From NCBI GenBank assembly GCA_029582265.1, contig CM055828.1:5501402-5565401 (forward strand): a DNA stretch of 64,000 nucleotides. Reading direction: 5' to 3'. The stretch comes from Zoroaster sp. YZ-2022 (lineage: Eukaryota > Echinodermata > Asteroidea > Forcipulatida > Zoroasteridae). The position numbers were made by a program, and so were the translations under genes. The stretch's first letter is position 1, and each line of letters starts with the position of its first letter. Below the pieces are notes generated by a model, which saw nothing but the letters and a program-made list of their open reading frames with translations, had not been told where the DNA came from and did no database searches. Positions 60,950-64,000 of this stretch are shown one piece after another.

Positions 60950-61401
60950 TTTCGCTGTTTTTCGGTCTAGAAGATGTCGCTTGTCCGCTGTTGTTCCGCA
61001 TTGCATGTATGGTAAATGCATACAGTACACACGATCGACTGTTGTGCGTGGGGGTAACAAAGCGTCATGGGTGCTACGTCACACACGAAGTATGAATTAT
61101 TCATGAGTTGAGGGCGTTTGGTGAAACTGGGCTTTTCTGGGTCGTAGAACGCCGATCAAATTGATTTTTTTTTTTGCATGAAGGAACAAGTTTTATTGAA
61201 TAATAATAATATGTTAGTAATCATTACACATTTCTCGAACGAAAACAGCAACACAGCACTTATCATTATTCCGTTGTAGTCAATCTTTAAAATTGTCATG
61301 AATAAACTGAAGCTGAGTGGTGTCTGGCTGTTTGCATGTGAACATCATAAATCAAAGTAAAATGCAATTAGGCATTTACTAAAACGTGTGCCGCCATAAA
61401 C

Positions 61402-61432
61402 TTACATTTTCTTTTTCTTTTTCGTGATGTGG
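61402..61432 (-). CDS. Candidate tiny terminal exon (..HITKKKKKM)
   Basis: Acceptor-like cttttttag, then two bases, HITKKKKKM and TAA. An AATAAA (plus TTTATT near 61190) follows at about 210 bp. A Lys-rich tail could end a nucleolar or ribosomal-type protein, but the preceding exon was not found. May be chance. Confidence 0.22.
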
Positions 61433-61559
61433 CCTAAAAAAGAGACGGTAATAATTGTTGGCGGGATTATGCTATGTAGGAAAATGTGTGCAGGCTTAAA
61501 TAAACAAACAAGTTATTAAAATGTGCCCATCTCCAAAACCCCCTCCCCTCTCCCTTTCA

Positions 61560-62110
61560 CACATTGACACATTTCTGGCTACAGTCATAGTAAATTATTA
61601 AACTATTATTGCTTTAGTTCTGAAAGAAGCACTGAAGTTTTGGACACACTCGATCATTTTGTTCAATACCTAAAGGCCCATAAGCCTATATCCCCAGAAA
61701 CCCGAATTGTTCATGATGAAAATAAGGCACATGACACTGTAATGAGTCCCCGTTGCCATAATCCGCATCTTATTTTTCGGCAATATCAACAGGCAAATCT
61801 TGTTACGGTGTAATGGCGTAATTCGCTTTGATCGCTGTAACTGGCCCACGGGGCAACTGACCTCACTAATTGCCCAAACGCGGTTGCGGACAGTCGCCAC
61901 CAAAGACAAAGCCACGTCGGAGGGTCAAGACCTCGTCAGCAATTATGACTGTTGGTTAAATACTGCCGCCAGCGGTGACTTTGAGACAGTTCCAGGGGGT
62001 CTTGCCAACTACATTGTGCCGCTGGCGCTTCAAGAAACTTGGGTTGAACGGGAAGTAACGTTACAACATTGGTAGCAAAACTGCTTTTACGGTTTTGCTT
62101 ACTCTATTTG
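61560..62110. other. Unassigned GC-richer stretch with an open frame (61800-62075, +)
   Basis: The block 61790-62080 is richer in GC and CpG than its flanks and open for 91 codons on the plus strand, but no motif, splice sites or family was recognised. It could be an exon, a transposon fragment or a regulatory block. Confidence 0.25.
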
Positions 62111-64000
62111 AATAAAGATAAACATTGACAAACAACCTCTTTCAGTTCATGTGCCACCGTCATCATGAGTTTGATATTTAAAATGTTTCAGCTCAATGCA
62201 GAGACTATTAAAGTCACGATAAAAGTGTGAAAAAGCATTCTTAATTTCGACAGAAAATTGGTTGTGTTTTCTCTGAAAAGGGAGCACTTCCGTCATATTA
62301 ATTGGTCAGGATGATTGATACTTTTTCCAACTTCACATCAAGTTTGCTTTTGGATAATATTTCGGTAATTTTGTAGTCGGGTAATTACCAATATATAAGG
62401 GAGGTTTCCATGACGTTATCACCGAGATTTTTTGGGGAAAATACAAAAGGTTGATGTCTGGATAAATTTTTCGGTATCAAATTGTGCACACACTTTTATA
62501 TAACCCCAGCACACGTTTGGTCAAAGGTCATTACTTGCATTCATATACTTGAAGACTACCATGAATAGTTAGAAACTAACAATTTTCTGCTCAATTATTG
62601 GGGGACACTTTTCTGAGAGAAGTGCAGATACATTTACAATTCTTACACTGGTCAATGCAGAGGCTGAAATCCTGGTAGGGGGAGGGGCATATGTATACAC
62701 GCTACAAAAACTGAGGTGTTAGAACGTACACCAGTGATGTTCATGTTGGGTAGATCCAATATAAACACCATCGAAGAGTCCAGTTGACATCACTGGTTAT
62801 TTTAACATTCCAGTTTTTTCTGGATACCCCCAGTAATTTTAGAAGGGTGACCAATTCCCCACATATAATACCCACGTATTACAAAATGCTACCATATTGT
62901 TTCATAAAATTCTCCATTCTCTTTAAAATAGATTAGAACACTAATTCTTCATTATTTTATGTTAACAAACATGCCCCAGATTGCCATGAAATGGCATTTC
63001 AATTTTGGCTTCGCGTTTCGAGCTCGCCTGATTACAACCCCCCCCCCTGTTTACAATGAGTGGATTGGAGCCCTTGAGGAAATTTCCTTCAGATTTGTAT
63101 TCATTTGATTTCATGGTAAGTTTGATACCATCATCAACTTTACAAGAAAGTTTTAGATCAAACTTTTAAAATTTACCATCACCATGACCCATTATTTTCC
63201 TTTAAAAAAAACAAAAAACCGTACCATTACCCCAACTCCAGTCCCATCTCCCCTATCTGTTTCACCCCTTTACCGCCCATTCAATGTATTTTCTTTTCTT
63301 GATATCTGTCTACATTGTGTCTGCCCATCTCTTTATTTTACCTTTTTGGCGGGATTTTTTTTATTATGGCAAACAATATTGTTTGTCTGATAAAAAGCTT
63401 TCCAATTATTAATTTTCTTGTAAATTATGATCATGCATCCTTATTTTTTATTCATCATTGTTTGAACATTTTGACACTAATTTTTTCCCCATAAATGTCT
63501 GGTCTGGTCTGGTCTGGACAACCGACTCAGCATTCTCGAGCTCAGATAGCTTGGGGCAGGTGTTTAACAAGAGCTTTTGTTTGTTAGAACCCGCGGCTTT
63601 TGTTTCCGTTTGACCGCAGCGACAGGACACCGTAGCACTGACCCCAGGGACGAGCTGTAATCGTGTATTGGTTTACCTTCTACGCTGAGTTAACCTCGAA
63701 TACACTTTATGACATTAATTACTCAAACATTTGTTTGCTCAAGTATTTTGCCAAAAGTTTAAAATCAGCTTTGTACCGCACCCCCGTTCATCCCCCCCCC
63801 CACCATGTTGTTCTCTCTTTAATTAAGATAATGATTAAAAAATAAATAAATAAAAGTATAGACCTAATGCGGATCGGAACAAGACACAGAAATAATTACC
63901 GCGTAAAGTTTCATTTCATTTATTGATTTCACAGGTAGAAAAACAAATAAACACAAATTTACATTAAATTAACAGAAACAGAAACAAAGGTAGCACCCCT
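62110..64000. other. Non-coding, AT-rich, repeat fragments
   Basis: 62326-62400 resembles 51962-52020. 62700-62820 is bounded by 'aaaaactgaggtgttag' and 'taacattccagttttt', a weak inverted pair. 63500-63518 is a short (GGTCT)n. 63530-63660 is a unique GC-richer patch. No gene recognised. Confidence 0.4.

Overview
This is animal (metazoan) genomic DNA: AT-rich, intron-rich and full of short non-autonomous transposons, tRNA-derived SINEs and microsatellites. Nothing prokaryotic is present (no operons, no long uninterrupted genes). Gene content and repeat types suggest an invertebrate deuterostome. An echinoderm, possibly a sea star, is my best guess; that is inference from repeat style and from the P2X7-domain gene, not a proof.

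Three protein-coding genes can be assembled with confidence, all on the minus strand. (1) 3610-18069: a complete phenylalanine hydroxylase gene (PAH), 15 coding exons, 461 codons plus stop. Exon sizes match my recollection of the human gene almost one for one, with one extra intron. (2) 24224-24727: a single-coding-exon bHLH factor of the Achaete-scute family, closest in motif to vertebrate ASCL3/4/5, with a probable 5'UTR exon near 28.5-28.9 kb. (3) 59329-60949: a complete three-exon gene for a stand-alone protein with the zinc-binding C-terminal domain of the P2X7 receptor. A fourth locus (57844-58345) is a THAP zinc-finger coding segment broken by a SINE. A plus-strand terminal exon (2773-2942) and a tiny minus-strand terminal exon (61402-61432) are weaker candidates for genes lying mostly elsewhere.

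Layout: 1-2.8 kb repeats; 2.8-3.0 kb end of an unidentified plus-strand gene; 3.6-18.1 kb PAH, whose introns hold paired MITEs, SINEs, a 1.45-kb minisatellite and a perfect 50-bp-arm hairpin; 18-24 kb intergenic repeats; 24.2-28.9 kb ASCL-type gene; 29-57.8 kb a gene desert with microsatellites, MITEs and scattered GC-richer unique blocks that may be regulatory; 57.8-61 kb THAP remnant and P2X7-domain gene; 61-64 kb mostly unassigned.

PAH next to an ASCL-type gene echoes the vertebrate pairs PAH-ASCL1 and TH-ASCL2, so the window probably preserves an old chromosomal neighbourhood. The most unusual structure is the minisatellite at 13357-14806: its 17-bp unit looks amplified from the 5' splice site of the PAH ACT-domain exon, so about 85 donor-like sequences follow the real one. 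I found no sign of a novel multi-gene system.
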